This document shows positions 42,787-52,473 of a DNA stretch of 57,340 bases, one piece after another; position 1 is the stretch's first letter, and every line of letters begins with the position of its first letter. Origin of the DNA: DATJZG01 sp035499295 (lineage in GTDB: Bacteria > Myxococcota > Myxococcia > Myxococcales > Anaeromyxobacteraceae); contig DATJZG010000135.1 in the NCBI GenBank assembly GCA_035499295.1, positions 1-57,340 of the forward strand, in the 5' to 3' direction. Position numbers and translations under genes: made by a program. The notes below the pieces were generated by a model. It had not been told where the DNA came from. It saw nothing but the letters and a program-made list of their open reading frames with translations, and searched no databases.

Positions 42787-45282
42787 ATGAGAGACCTGCT
42801 ACGCAAAGGAGTGTTCGTCGCCCTTGCCGCTTTCGCGTCGGCCCCGGCGTTCGCCCAGCAGATCACCGGAGTGCCGGGGTCGCCGAGCGCGACGACGACC
42901 ATCCAGGGCGACCAACTCCCGCCTCCGCCGCCGAAGTTCGGCGGGGTGATCAGGGAGACCGCGCCACAGTCGAAGCCGTACTGGGCGCCGCGCGTCGCGC
43001 CGAGGAAGGGCGCGCCGAACGTGCTCCTCATCATGACCGATGACGCGGGCTATGGCGTGCCGAGCACGTTCGGCGGTGTCATCCCCACGCCGGCACTCGA
43101 CCGCATCGCCGCCCACGGGCTCCGCTACACGAACTTCCACTCGACCGCTCTCTGCTCACCGACGCGGGCAGCGATCATCACCGGGCGCAATCACCACTCG
43201 GTCGGGTTCGGCGTCATCTCCGAGCAGGCCACCGGCTTTCCCGGGTACGACAGCATCATCACCCGAGACAAGGCGACCATCGGCCGCATCCTGAAGGACA
43301 ACGGCTACCGCACCTCATGGTTCGGGAAGAACCACAACACCCCCGCCTTCCAGGCGAGCCAGGATGGCCCTTTCGACCAGTGGCCCATCGGAATGGGCTT
43401 CGAGTACTTCTACGGGTTCATCGGCGGCGACGCGAACCAGTGGCAGCCGAACCTTTTCCGGAACACGACCCAGGTCTATCCGTTCCAGGGCAAGCCCGGA
43501 TGGAACCTCATCACCGGCATGGCGGATGACGCCATCGCCTACATGAACCGCATCAACGCCCTCGACCCGGACCAGCCGTTCTTCGTGTACTACGTCCCGG
43601 GCGGCACGCACGCGCCGCACCAACCCACCGCGGAATGGGTGAAGAAGATCAGCGACATGCACCTCTTCGATCAAGGGTGGAACAAGCTCCGCGACCAGAT
43701 CTTCGCCAACCAAAGGAAGCTCGGCGTGATCCCGCAGGGCGCGAAGATGACGCCCTGGCCGCGGGGGCTCCTCAAGGAGTGGGAGCAGCTCACCGCCGAC
43801 GAGAAGAAGATGTTCATCCGTCAGGCGGACGTCTTCGCGGCCTACGTGGCCTACACCGACAACGAGATCGGCCGCGTGATCCAGGCGGTCGAGGACATGG
43901 GCAAGCTCGACAACACCCTCATCATCTACATCGAAGGAGACAACGGGACGAGCTCGGAGGGCACGCTCGTCGGCACCCCGAACGAGGTGGCCATGTTCAA
44001 CGGCGTGATCGTTCCCGTCGAGGACCAGCTGAAATACTTCTATGAGGCCTGGGGAACCGACAAGACCTACGCCCACATGGCGGTGCCATGGGCCTGGGCC
44101 TTCGACACCCCGTTCTCGTGGACGAAACAGATCTCTTCGCACTTCGGCGGCATCAGGCAAGGGATGGCGATCTCGTGGCCGAAGGCGATCAAAGACCAGG
44201 GCGGCATCCGCGACCAGTTCCACCATGTCATTGACATCGTGCCGACGATCCTCGAGGCGACAGGGGTGAAGCAGCCCAAGGTCGTGGACGGTATCCGGCA
44301 GAGCCCGATCGAGGGCGTGAGCATGATGTACACCTTCGACGCCAAGAACGCGAAGGCGCCCTCGACGCACAAGACCCAGTACTTCGAGATGATGGGCGAC
44401 CGCGCCCTCTACCACGACGGTTGGATGGCGAGCACCAAGGTGGTCCGCGCACCCTGGGACGTGACGGCGGCCGCCCACGACCCGATGACCGTTCCTTGGG
44501 AGCTCTATGACCTTCGCAACGACTGGACGCAGTGCGACGACGTGGCCGCGAAGAACCCGGCGAAGCTGAAGGAGCTGCAGGCCCTCTTCGTGGAGGAGGC
44601 GAAGAAGCACCAGGTGTTCCCGCTCGACACGACCGTGGTGACCCGGGTGATCACACCTCGTCCAAGCCTCACCGCGGGGCGCACCGTCTTCACCTGGACG
44701 CAACCCATGACCGGCGTGCCCTACGGCGATGCGCCCGTGCTTCTCGACAGCTCGTACAACTTCAAGGTGGACGTCGACATCCCGCAGGGCGGCGCCGAGG
44801 GGATGCTCATCACCACCGGCGGGCGGTTCGGCGGCTACGGTTTCTACGTCTGGAAAAACAAGCCGGTGTTCCTCTGGAACCTGGTGGACCTGAAGCGGGT
44901 GCGGTGGGAGGGCCCGGAGCTCACCCCCGGCAAACACGTGCTCGAGTTCGACTTCAAGTATGAAGGCCTAGGAATGGGCACGCTCATGTTCAACAACTTC
45001 TCGGGCGTGGGCCGCGGCGGCACGGGGGTCCTCAAGGTGGACGGCCAGGAGGTGGCGAGGCAGACGATGGAGCGGACCATCCCGTTCATCCTGCAGTGGG
45101 ACGAAAGCATGGACATCGGCTCCGACACTCTCACCGGGGTGAATGACGCCGACTACCTGCCGCCCTTCGTCTTCACCGGCAAGCTGAACAAGGTCACGCT
45201 CACCATCGACCGGCCACAGCTCTCGCCGGAGGACGTGAAGAAGCTCCAAGCGGCGCAACGAAACAACCGGGTGAGCGAATAG
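42787..45282 (+). CDS. Exported sulfatase (arylsulfatase family)
   Basis: 831 aa from the ATG at 42787 (GAAGGAGGGTG upstream); the earlier open frame is not conserved-looking. A Sec signal peptide ends ASAPAFA-QQ. The metal-binding LIMTDDAGYG follows and then the formylglycine motif CSPTRAAIITGR with Cys123, the residue converted by an FGE or anSME enzyme encoded elsewhere. SWFGKNHNTPAF carries a catalytic Lys/His pair, and IEGDNGTS supplies the late metal ligands. The last 190 residues form a beta-rich domain typical of long arylsulfatases. It hydrolyses sulfate esters in the periplasm. Confidence 0.93.
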   Translation: MRDLLRKGVFVALAAFASAPAFAQQITGVPGSPSATTTIQGDQLPPPPPKFGGVIRETAPQSKPYWAPRVAPRKGAPNVLLIMTDDAGYGVPSTFGGVIPTPALDRIAAHGLRYTNFHSTALCSPTRAAIITGRNHHSVGFGVISEQATGFPGYDSIITRDKATIGRILKDNGYRTSWFGKNHNTPAFQASQDGPFDQWPIGMGFEYFYGFIGGDANQWQPNLFRNTTQVYPFQGKPGWNLITGMADDAIAYMNRINALDPDQPFFVYYVPGGTHAPHQPTAEWVKKISDMHLFDQGWNKLRDQIFANQRKLGVIPQGAKMTPWPRGLLKEWEQLTADEKKMFIRQADVFAAYVAYTDNEIGRVIQAVEDMGKLDNTLIIYIEGDNGTSSEGTLVGTPNEVAMFNGVIVPVEDQLKYFYEAWGTDKTYAHMAVPWAWAFDTPFSWTKQISSHFGGIRQGMAISWPKAIKDQGGIRDQFHHVIDIVPTILEATGVKQPKVVDGIRQSPIEGVSMMYTFDAKNAKAPSTHKTQYFEMMGDRALYHDGWMASTKVVRAPWDVTAAAHDPMTVPWELYDLRNDWTQCDDVAAKNPAKLKELQALFVEEAKKHQVFPLDTTVVTRVITPRPSLTAGRTVFTWTQPMTGVPYGDAPVLLDSSYNFKVDVDIPQGGAEGMLITTGGRFGGYGFYVWKNKPVFLWNLVDLKRVRWEGPELTPGKHVLEFDFKYEGLGMGTLMFNNFSGVGRGGTGVLKVDGQEVARQTMERTIPFILQWDESMDIGSDTLTGVNDADYLPPFVFTGKLNKVTLTIDRPQLSPEDVKKLQAAQRNNRVSE

Positions 45283-45291
45283 AGTCTCCCG

Positions 45292-45328
45292 GCGCGCACC
45301 CGCGGTGGACTCGCCGTCGGGTGCGCGC
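45292..45328. terminator. Sulfatase terminator hairpin
   Basis: A perfect 11-bp inverted repeat GCGCGCACCCG (45292-45302) with CGGGTGCGCGC (45318-45328), loop 15 nt, starts 9 nt after the sulfatase stop. Only a short T-containing stretch follows. Confidence 0.6.
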
Positions 45329-45545
45329 GTTCCGGTCGGCCGTGGTGGTTGCCAGATCGACGGCCCCTCGAGCGCTGCCAAACGGGCTCCTCCCTGGCGT
45401 ACGGAGGGTGATGGTCCCGGCGAAGAAGCCATGCAGGTGCAGAACCTCGACTGCGTGCACAACTGACGGCTTCCGCACCCCCAGGCACCGCAAGCGGTTT
45501 CGGCCCCGTCGACCTCCTCGGACGGACCGTCTGCGACATTCCTGG

Positions 45546-46775
45546 TCAAGCGGATGGCCCCGAGAGTGGCGCTCCCCGCGCCGCCCTCGGGTGAGGCCTT
45601 CGCGCTTCGCGCGCCCGGACGAGAAGGGCGATGCGTCGGGCGTCGATGCCCATCTCGCGGAGGTTTCCGGTGGGCGGGTTCGAGAAGCCGATGAAGTGGA
45701 GTCCGGGCGCCTCCGCCACTTCCGAGGCTCCGTGGCAGCGCGGGAGTCCGTCGCCGTCGAGGACCCCCAGGTGGCCGAGGAGCGGCTCGAGCGACGGGAC
45801 GAACCCGGTCGCCGCCACGACCACGTCCGGCTCTATGCTCGCGCCCCCTCGCAGCCGCACCGAGGGCCCGTCGAACCCTTCTACGGCCGGCACCACCCCG
45901 ATGTGCCCCGCCCGGAGCGCGGCCACTAACCCGACGTCGATGATGGGGATCTGCCGGTCGCGCACCATCTGCGTGTAGATCCCGCGCTCCGGAGCTGGAA
46001 GCCCGAGCTTGCGGGGATCCCCGATGGTGATCCGCGCCGTGGCACGGGCGAGGGCGTCCGCGACGGCGAGCGGGAGCTTGCTCAGGGCGAGGGAGACCAA
46101 CTGGGCGGGAACGATCCCGGCGATCGTTCGCAGCACCACGTTGGGTGGGCGGCGGATGGCGAGGCGCACTCGAGAGGCGCCCTGCTCCATCAGGTCCACG
46201 GCGATCTCCGCCCCACTGTTGCCCGCTCCGACGACGAGGACGTCCCGCCCCCGATGCTCCGTGCCGCTCCGATACTCGCTGGAATGCAGGAAGCGGCCGG
46301 TGAACCCTCCCCTGCCAGGCCATTCGGGGAGCAAGGGCACCCGGTTCTGTCCCGTCGCGACCACGACGCTCGACGAGGCGAACGATCCCTTCGACGTCGC
46401 GACGCACCATCCGGCACCTTGCCGTTCGAGCCGCTGCACATCCGTGTCGAGGCGAACGTCGAGTCGATGGTGGTGGGCGTACTTCTCGAGGTAACGGATG
46501 AAGTCGTCTCGCGATACCCAAGTCCCCGCCCTTCGGGGAATGGCGAGCCCGGGGAGCCCCGAGAGCCAGCGAGCCGTGTGAAGGTGGAGGCGCTCGTAGT
46601 GTTTACGCCAGCTTGCGCCCACCGAAAGGGCCCGCTCGAGCACGATGGCCGGGATCCCCACCCCCTTCAGGGCGGCCGCCGCCGCGAGCCCGCCCGGACC
46701 GGCCCCGATGATGGTCACCTTGGTGCGCGTTTCGCCGGTCACCTGCGCCCCCGATCCCCCGAGAGGGGCGGGCAC
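45546..46775 (-). CDS. FAD-dependent monooxygenase/oxidoreductase (CzcO-like)
   Basis: 409 aa flavin-containing monooxygenase-like protein with two dinucleotide folds: IIGAGPGGLAAAAALKG near residue 21 for FAD and VVGAGNSGAEIAVDLMEQGA near residue 175 for NADPH. FVPSLEPLLGH and LHFIGFSNPPTG near the C-terminus match the family. These enzymes hydroxylate or oxygenate small molecules, or act in Baeyer-Villiger reactions. Start is GTG 46775 or the inner GTG 46742. It diverges from the NmrA-like gene. Confidence 0.88.
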   Translation of the reverse strand: MPAPLGGSGAQVTGETRTKVTIIGAGPGGLAAAAALKGVGIPAIVLERALSVGASWRKHYERLHLHTARWLSGLPGLAIPRRAGTWVSRDDFIRYLEKYAHHHRLDVRLDTDVQRLERQGAGWCVATSKGSFASSSVVVATGQNRVPLLPEWPGRGGFTGRFLHSSEYRSGTEHRGRDVLVVGAGNSGAEIAVDLMEQGASRVRLAIRRPPNVVLRTIAGIVPAQLVSLALSKLPLAVADALARATARITIGDPRKLGLPAPERGIYTQMVRDRQIPIIDVGLVAALRAGHIGVVPAVEGFDGPSVRLRGGASIEPDVVVAATGFVPSLEPLLGHLGVLDGDGLPRCHGASEVAEAPGLHFIGFSNPPTGNLREMGIDARRIALLVRAREARRPHPRAARGAPLSGPSA

Positions 46776-47088
46776 GTGGTCGGGATTCGCGCCTCCGGGC
46801 CGGGTCCGGCGGAGCAGGCGGGAGCGCGCGGGTGTCGGTGACCGGGTTCGCCCATGGGGTAGGCTCTAGGCGCGCCCATCCCACCTCGCCAATCAACGAG
46901 CATGACCGTCCCCCACAAGGTCGGCGGGCTCTCAGACATGATGGGAGGGGATCGCCGAGAATCGGCCGTACGGTGGTAGACAGGTCTTGACGCCCCCGGC
47001 TTCGAGCAGTGGCGGGAAGGGCGGCGTGCCGGGCGGCGCGGGAAGAACAGCCGGTCGGGCTCGCGCCCGGCAGGCAGGCGGGAGTACC
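46776..47088. other. Divergent intergenic region
   Basis: About 310 bp between the divergent monooxygenase and NmrA-like genes, presumably carrying both promoters. I recognise no gene or clear operator. Confidence 0.35.
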
Positions 47089-47724
47089 GTGAACCTACTC
47101 GTCATCGGGGCATCGCAGGGAACGGGCGCCCTCTGTGTTCGCCGAGCCATCGCACAGGGCCACCGGGTCACCGCCTTCGCGCGTCATCCAGAGAAGCTGG
47201 AGTTCGAGGACCCCCTTCTCCGGAAGGTAGTCGGCGACTTTCATCAGGAGGCGTCCGTCCGAGGGGTGGTTCCCGGCCACGACGCCGTCATCATCACCGC
47301 TTCGGCCACGCGCCTCGGCGCCTTCCGGGAGAACCCCCGCTACTACTCCCAGGGCACCGCATTTGTCGTCGACGAGATGCGGGCTTCCGGGCCGCGGCGC
47401 CTCGTCGTGCTCAGTGCGCTCGGGGTGGGAGACAGCCGCGTCGTCCTGAACCCCGTCGCGCGGCTGCTCTTGGCGGGGTGGCTACTCCGGGTGCCGTTTG
47501 CCGATCACGAGGTCCAGGAGCGGCTCGTCCGCGAAAGTGGTCTCGATTGGGTGATCGCCCGTCCGAGCCGCCTGACCCACGGGCCGGCGCGCGGCAGGTA
47601 CGTGAAGGAGACGAGCGTCAAGTCGATCCCGAGCGCCATCTCGAGGGAGGACTTGGCCGAGTTCCTGGTGGAGGCGTGCGCGAAGTCCACCTGGGTGGGC
47701 CAGACGGTGCTGCTCGGGGGCTGA
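47089..47724 (+). CDS. NAD(P)-binding NmrA/atypical SDR protein
   Basis: 211 aa from a GTG at 47089 with GGCGGGAG upstream. The Rossmann motif VIGASQGTGALCVRRAIAQG opens the protein. VVPGHDAVIITASATRLG, LVVLSALGVGDSR and the FADHEVQERLVRESGLDWVI RP pattern place it with the atypical SDR_a5/NmrA-like proteins, which lack the catalytic YxxxK and often act as NAD(P)H sensors or as biliverdin reductase-like enzymes. Function open. Confidence 0.85.
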   Translation: MNLLVIGASQGTGALCVRRAIAQGHRVTAFARHPEKLEFEDPLLRKVVGDFHQEASVRGVVPGHDAVIITASATRLGAFRENPRYYSQGTAFVVDEMRASGPRRLVVLSALGVGDSRVVLNPVARLLLAGWLLRVPFADHEVQERLVRESGLDWVIARPSRLTHGPARGRYVKETSVKSIPSAISREDLAEFLVEACAKSTWVGQTVLLGG

Positions 47725-47795
47725 AGCGCGTTCCCCCCAGGGTCGAGCGCTCGGCGTCTTCCGCTCCGGCGGGGTTCCTTTGCGGGAGTGCCCGT

Positions 47796-47814
47796 TCCTG
47801 CCTTAGGGGCAGGA
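47796..47814. terminator. Terminator-like hairpin
   Basis: TCCTGCC (47796-47802), loop TTAGG, GGCAGGA (47808-47814): a perfect 7-bp stem between the NmrA-like gene and ilvD. Confidence 0.35.
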
Positions 47815-47919
47815 GAGCGGCTGCGGCGGCTCGCCTCGAGCCCAAGGGCGAGGCCTCTGTAGCTTCGGTGGCATGCCGGGTAGAATCAACGGCCGTCCTT
47901 CCTGCCGGAGATCTCCGCC

Positions 47920-49797
47920 ATGCCGCAATACCGCTCCCGTACCTCGACCCATGGACGCAACATGGCCGGCGCCCGTGCCCTGTGGCGTGCCACCGGAATG
48001 AGAGACGGCGACTTCGGCAAGCCGATCATCGCGGTCGTGAACTCCTTCACCCAATTCGTGCCGGGGCACGTGCACCTCAAGGATCTCGGGCAGCTGGTCG
48101 CCCGCGAGGTGGAGGCGGCCGGCGGAGTCGCCAAGGAGTTCAACACCATCGCCATCGACGACGGCATCGCCATGGGCCACGGCGGGATGCTCTATTCCTT
48201 GCCCTCGCGGGAGCTGATCGCGGACTCGGTGGAATACATGGTGAATGCGCACTGCGCCGACGCCATGGTCTGCATCTCCAACTGCGACAAGATCACGCCG
48301 GGAATGCTCATGGCCGCGCTGCGCCTCAACATCCCGGCCGTGTTCGTCTCCGGCGGGCCGATGGAGGCGGGCAAGGTCAACTGGGAGAACAAGGTCGTGG
48401 CGGTGGACCTCATCGACGCGATGGTCAAGGCGGGCGACAGCACGGTCTCTGACGCGGAGGTGGAGCAGTTCGAGCGCTCCGCCTGCCCCACCTGCGGCTC
48501 TTGTTCGGGGATGTTCACCGCCAACTCGATGAACTGCCTGACGGAGGCGCTCGGCCTGTCCCTGCCGGGCAACGGCTCGCTCCTGGCGACGCACGCCGCC
48601 CGCAAGGGACTCTTCCTCGAGGCCGGCCGCCTTATCGTCGATCTGTGCCGGCGCTACTACGAGCAGGGAGAGGACGGCGTCCTGCCGCGAGCCATCGCCA
48701 CCTTCGCGGCCTTCGAGAACGCCATGAGCCTCGACGTGGCCATGGGCGGCTCCACCAACACGGTGCTCCATCTGCTCGCCGCCGCGCGGGAGGCGCAGGT
48801 GGCCTTCACCATGAAGGAGATCGACCGCATTTCCCGAAGCGTCCCCTGCCTGTGCAAGGTGGCTCCTTCGAGCCAGGTGTACCACCTCGAGGACGTCCAC
48901 CGGGCCGGAGGCATCATGGCCATCCTAGGCGAGCTCGATCGAGCGGGCCTCATCCGTCGCGACGTGGCCACCGTTCATGCGAAGACGCTCGGGCAGGCGC
49001 TCGATCGCAACGACGTGATGCGCTCTCGGGACTCGAAACTCGCCGACTTCTACCGCGCCGCTCCCGGCGGGGTACCGACGACGGAGGCCTTCTCCCAGGA
49101 CCGACGTTATCCCGAGCTCGATCTGGATCGCAGCCAGGGCTGCATCCGCGACAAGGCGCACGCGTACAGCCGGGAGGGCGGGCTCGCGGTGCTCCACGGC
49201 AATCTGGCAGAGCGCGGGTGCATCGTGAAGACCGCGGGCGTGGACGAGAGCATCTGGAAGTTCACCGGCCGCGCGCGGGTCTGCGAATCGCAGGAGGAGG
49301 CCGTGGCGAAGATCCTGGGCGATCGGATCGTCCCCGGCGACGTGGTGGTCATCCGCTACGAGGGGCCGAAGGGCGGGCCGGGGATGCAGGAGATGCTCTA
49401 TCCCACCTCGTACCTGAAATCGAAGGGGCTGGGAAAGGCATGCGCGCTGCTCACCGACGGAAGGTTCTCCGGAGGAACGGCCGGCCTATCCATCGGCCAC
49501 TGCTCGCCGGAAGCTGCCGCCGGCGGAGGCATCGGCCTGGTCGAGGAGAACGACGCGATCGAGATCGACATCCCGAACCGTCGCATCCACCTCGCCGTGC
49601 CTCCGGAGCAACTCGCGCGCAGGCGCGCCGCGATGGAGGCCAAGGGATCCTCGGCCTGGAAGCCGGCGAAGCGCGAGCGCTCCGTCTCCCCGGCGCTGCG
49701 CGCCTATGCGGCGCTCACCACTTCGGCCGACACCGGGGCGGTCCGCGAGATCGGGCAGCTCGACCGGACCGAGCGGTCCGGCGGCGGGCAGCGTTAG
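47920..49797 (+). CDS. ilvD: Dihydroxy-acid dehydratase
   Basis: Converts 2,3-dihydroxy-isovalerate and its methylvalerate homologue to the keto acids, the third step of branched-chain amino acid biosynthesis. The protein is 625 aa, the normal length. The start MPQYRSRTSTHGRNMAGARA matches the conserved N-terminus. Cysteines of the Fe-S cluster are in CISNCDKITPG and CPTCGSCSGMFTAN, and DGRFSGGTAGLSIGHCSPEA is the C-terminal signature. The stop codon overlaps by 3 bases the stop of the convergent CBS gene. No leader attenuator is visible upstream. Confidence 0.97.
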   Translation: MPQYRSRTSTHGRNMAGARALWRATGMRDGDFGKPIIAVVNSFTQFVPGHVHLKDLGQLVAREVEAAGGVAKEFNTIAIDDGIAMGHGGMLYSLPSRELIADSVEYMVNAHCADAMVCISNCDKITPGMLMAALRLNIPAVFVSGGPMEAGKVNWENKVVAVDLIDAMVKAGDSTVSDAEVEQFERSACPTCGSCSGMFTANSMNCLTEALGLSLPGNGSLLATHAARKGLFLEAGRLIVDLCRRYYEQGEDGVLPRAIATFAAFENAMSLDVAMGGSTNTVLHLLAAAREAQVAFTMKEIDRISRSVPCLCKVAPSSQVYHLEDVHRAGGIMAILGELDRAGLIRRDVATVHAKTLGQALDRNDVMRSRDSKLADFYRAAPGGVPTTEAFSQDRRYPELDLDRSQGCIRDKAHAYSREGGLAVLHGNLAERGCIVKTAGVDESIWKFTGRARVCESQEEAVAKILGDRIVPGDVVVIRYEGPKGGPGMQEMLYPTSYLKSKGLGKACALLTDGRFSGGTAGLSIGHCSPEAAAGGGIGLVEENDAIEIDIPNRRIHLAVPPEQLARRRAAMEAKGSSAWKPAKRERSVSPALRAYAALTTSADTGAVREIGQLDRTERSGGGQR

Positions 49798-51134
49798 CGC
49801 CCCTCCTGGGCGGCTGGGGGCGGGGCGTCCTCTCCGCCCTCGTCCTTCCTCCAAACCAAGCCGTGCAGGAGGTCCGCGCGATCGACGATGCCGCTCAGCC
49901 GGCCGTCCGAGTCGACGACGGCCAGCACCTTGTGGCTCTCGCGAAGCATGGTGGCGATCGCCGCGCTCAGGAGCGTGCTCTCGGCAGCGCTGGGGACCTC
50001 CTCTGTCATAAGGTCCGCCGCGGTGCTCCCGGTCGCGTGGTGCTCGGATGCCGGTTTTTCCTTCGGCGAGTGCGCAAAAGGCAGGCGGTGCATCAGGGAG
50101 CGAAGCGCGCCGGGCCGCAGCGACGGCGTCAGGCGGTCGAGCAGATCGGCGTCGGTGACGATGCCCACGACGCGGCGCTCGCGGTCGACGACCAGCGCCC
50201 GGTGAAGCCGAGTGGCGATGATGGCCTGAAGGACCTCCGGCAGGGGGGTGTCCGGGTGGACGACCGGCACGTCGCGCCGCATGACCCTGGACAGGGGCGT
50301 GTCGCCGGCCAATCCCGGCTCCCAGGGCTTCTCCTCTCCGGGCTCGAATCCCCGGGCGGCCGTCCGGAGGAGGTCGACGCGGCTCACCATTCCAACGCAG
50401 GCTCCCCGCTCGTCGACGACCGGCAGTCGCTTCAGACGACCGTGGGCCATGACCTCGGCCACGCGAGGAAGCCGGGTGGCGGCGGTGACGGTGACCGGGC
50501 GAGGGGTCATGACGTCGGCCGCCACCTTGCCCGTGCTGGCGAGCCGCTCCAGCAACTCGTGGATCTCCGGCTTGTCGAGGCTGGCGAGGAGGTCGAGTCG
50601 GACCCCGAGGCCGCCCCGCTGGACCAGGTCCCCGCTCGAGATGATCCCGACCGGAACGCCGCGGTCGAGCACCGGGACGGTCCGGTACACCTTGCCGAGC
50701 ATCAACTCCACGACGCGGCGGACGGGGGTGTCGCGCGTGACGGAGGTCACCTCCCTCTGCATCACGTCGGCGGCGGTGAGGATCTTCGGCAGGTCGCGAA
50801 CCGGGCAAGGCTCGTAGAGTACGATCTCGGTCTCGTCGACCGTGATGAAGCCGTGCGGGACCATCTCCTTCAAACGGGGCAGCAGCCGCTCGACGCGCTC
50901 CGGCCGATCGACCCACTCCACGAGGATGGGGAGTTTGCGCGTCGCGTCGGGAAGGTGCGACACGTGGATCTCGCCGGTGGCGCCGAAGCCCTCGACGCCC
51001 CGGAAGACGGAAGCTCCTTGCGCTCCTTCGTCCCGCAGCAACCCGAGGATCACCTGGGGCGCCCACTTGCGTCCAACCCGGTCCTCCTCGTTGAGGTAGA
51101 TGCGAACGCGCTTGGCCTTCCCGACGAGATCCAT
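49794..51134 (-). CDS. DUF190 protein with CBS domains
   Basis: 446 aa from the ATG at 51134 (GGAGG upstream; a GTG two codons earlier is possible). Residues 1-105 are a DUF190 domain (MDLVGKAKRVRIYLNEEDRV, IHVSHLPDATRKLPILVEWV), a PII-like fold. Four CBS repeats follow: TAADVMQREVTSVTRDTPVR, VAADVMTPRPVTVTAATRLP, PLSRVMRRDVPVVHPDTPLP and TAADLMTEEVPSAAESTLLS. CBS pairs (Bateman modules) usually bind adenine nucleotides, so this is probably a soluble nucleotide sensor. Its partner is unknown; DUF190 proteins are often next to CrcB fluoride channels, but none is seen here. Confidence 0.9.
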   Translation of the reverse strand: MDLVGKAKRVRIYLNEEDRVGRKWAPQVILGLLRDEGAQGASVFRGVEGFGATGEIHVSHLPDATRKLPILVEWVDRPERVERLLPRLKEMVPHGFITVDETEIVLYEPCPVRDLPKILTAADVMQREVTSVTRDTPVRRVVELMLGKVYRTVPVLDRGVPVGIISSGDLVQRGGLGVRLDLLASLDKPEIHELLERLASTGKVAADVMTPRPVTVTAATRLPRVAEVMAHGRLKRLPVVDERGACVGMVSRVDLLRTAARGFEPGEEKPWEPGLAGDTPLSRVMRRDVPVVHPDTPLPEVLQAIIATRLHRALVVDRERRVVGIVTDADLLDRLTPSLRPGALRSLMHRLPFAHSPKEKPASEHHATGSTAADLMTEEVPSAAESTLLSAAIATMLRESHKVLAVVDSDGRLSGIVDRADLLHGLVWRKDEGGEDAPPPAAQEGR

Positions 51135-51307
51135 CCGCACCTCCGCAATGTCCGACAGCGGACCGCCGGGGAGGGCCCCGGACTTCTACCCACCGGCAAG
51201 TATACGCCGCCAGCGCTTCCTCGCCGCGGGGCGCGTCGCCGCGGACGGCGAGGAGCCGCACGGCGGGGGCTGTCCAAAGACGCCCGGCGTGCCATGATCG
51301 GGCCGGC

Positions 51308-51679
51308 ATGGGGAAGCGCGGAAAGCCATCGCCGAAGGGCCCGGCGGCTCCGTTCAACGCCGCGCTGGCGGGCCTCGCCGCCAGGCTCGAAGGCGGCCCA
51401 CGGGCGGCACCGCTCGCTCCGGGCGAGGCCGAACGGCCGCCTTCCCTCCGGGCCGTGGTCCGAATGGAGCGCGCCGGTCGCGGCGGGAGGACCGTGACCG
51501 TCGTGGAGAAGCTCGATCTGTCCGCGCCGGAGCTGGACTCCTGGCTCGCGGACTTCAAAGGCGAGATCGGCTGCGGCGGCGCAGTCGAGGGGGGAGCCCT
51601 GGTCTTGCAGGGAGACGCGCGCGATCGGGTGGCCCAGCTGCTGCGCGCTCGTGGGGTGAAGAAGGTGACAGTGGCGTGA
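51308..51679 (+). CDS. SUI1/YciH-family translation initiation factor-like protein
   Basis: 123 aa. After a basic, Pro/Ala-rich N-terminal 50 residues comes the SUI1 domain: LRAVVRMERAGRGGRTVTVV, ELDSWLADFKGEIGCGGAVE and LQGDARDRVAQLLRARGVKK. This is the bacterial YciH/eIF1-like family, which in E. coli influences translation initiation fidelity. Standalone gene, followed 82 bp later by the carbonic anhydrase gene. Confidence 0.9.
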   Translation: MGKRGKPSPKGPAAPFNAALAGLAARLEGGPRAAPLAPGEAERPPSLRAVVRMERAGRGGRTVTVVEKLDLSAPELDSWLADFKGEIGCGGAVEGGALVLQGDARDRVAQLLRARGVKKVTVA

Positions 51680-51761
51680 GGAGAAACTCGAGCACGCCTC
51701 CGACCCGGCCGGCCGGAGCGCCCGCCGCGGCCGGTCGCGGCTTCTGCTACCCTCGTTGCCC

Positions 51762-52406
51762 ATGGACATGGACGGTTACCGGCGTCTGCTCGACCACAAC
51801 CGACTTTGGGTGGAGGATCGGCTCTCGGAGCGCCCGGACTACTTCAGCCGCCTCGAGGACCGCCAGGATCCGGAGTACGTCTGGATCGGCTGCTCGGATA
51901 GCCGAGTCCCCGCCGAGACCGTGACCGGCTGCCAGCTGGGTGAGCTATTCGTTCACCGAAACGTGGGGAACCAGGTCGTCCATACCGACCTGAACATGCT
52001 GACCGTCGTCTTCTATGCCATCGAGCGACTGCGAGTGAGACACATCATTGTGTGTGGCCACTACGGCTGCGGGGGTGTCCAGGCGGCCATGTCGCGTCAC
52101 GACTTCGGTCTCATCAACCGCTGGCTCCAGAACATCAAGGACTGCGCGGAACGTCACCAGGCGGAGCTCGACGCTCTGCCCAACGAGGAAGCGCGGCTGC
52201 GGAGGCTGGTCGAGCTGAACGTGGTGGAGCAGGTGGATCACCTGGCCAAGACCTCCGTCGTCCAGCGGGCCTGGAAGGCGGAGGGCCGGCCCTGGCTTCA
52301 TGGATGGGTGTATGACGTGCGCTCGGGCCGACTCAAGGACCTCGTGCGCCGCACGCCTGTCGACCTGCCGCACCCGGTCCACCGGTTTGACGCCGACGAG
52401 CCTTGA
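51762..52406 (+). CDS. can: Beta-carbonic anhydrase
   Basis: 214 aa. Interconverts CO2 and bicarbonate. The zinc site is complete: Cys in WIGCSDSRVPAE (with the Asp-Arg dyad), and His and Cys in CGHYGCGGVQAA. HRNVGNQV and the C-terminal LHGWVYDVRSGRLKDL are typical of the Can-type branch. The upstream TTG at 51756 and the ATG at 51768 are alternative starts. Cytoplasmic. Confidence 0.95.
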   Translation: MDMDGYRRLLDHNRLWVEDRLSERPDYFSRLEDRQDPEYVWIGCSDSRVPAETVTGCQLGELFVHRNVGNQVVHTDLNMLTVVFYAIERLRVRHIIVCGHYGCGGVQAAMSRHDFGLINRWLQNIKDCAERHQAELDALPNEEARLRRLVELNVVEQVDHLAKTSVVQRAWKAEGRPWLHGWVYDVRSGRLKDLVRRTPVDLPHPVHRFDADEP

Positions 52407-52473
52407 GTGCGGGAGTCCGGACAGAGGCCGCGCGGTCGGCTCTCGAAGCCGCTCGGGTTTCCCCACCTTCTCC

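Noticed and set aside
43315..44937. 540-codon minus-strand open frame opposite the sulfatase
   Set aside because: Antisense shadow; the sulfatase frame carries the conserved catalytic motifs.
50335..50360. tRNA T-arm-like sequence (GGGCTCGAATCCCC)
   Set aside because: It lies within the CBS gene coding sequence and no acceptor, D- or anticodon arms surround it.
48501..51497. 998-codon plus-strand frame overlapping ilvD and the CBS gene
   Set aside because: Arg/Pro/Gly-rich, out of frame with ilvD and antisense to the CBS gene; no motif.
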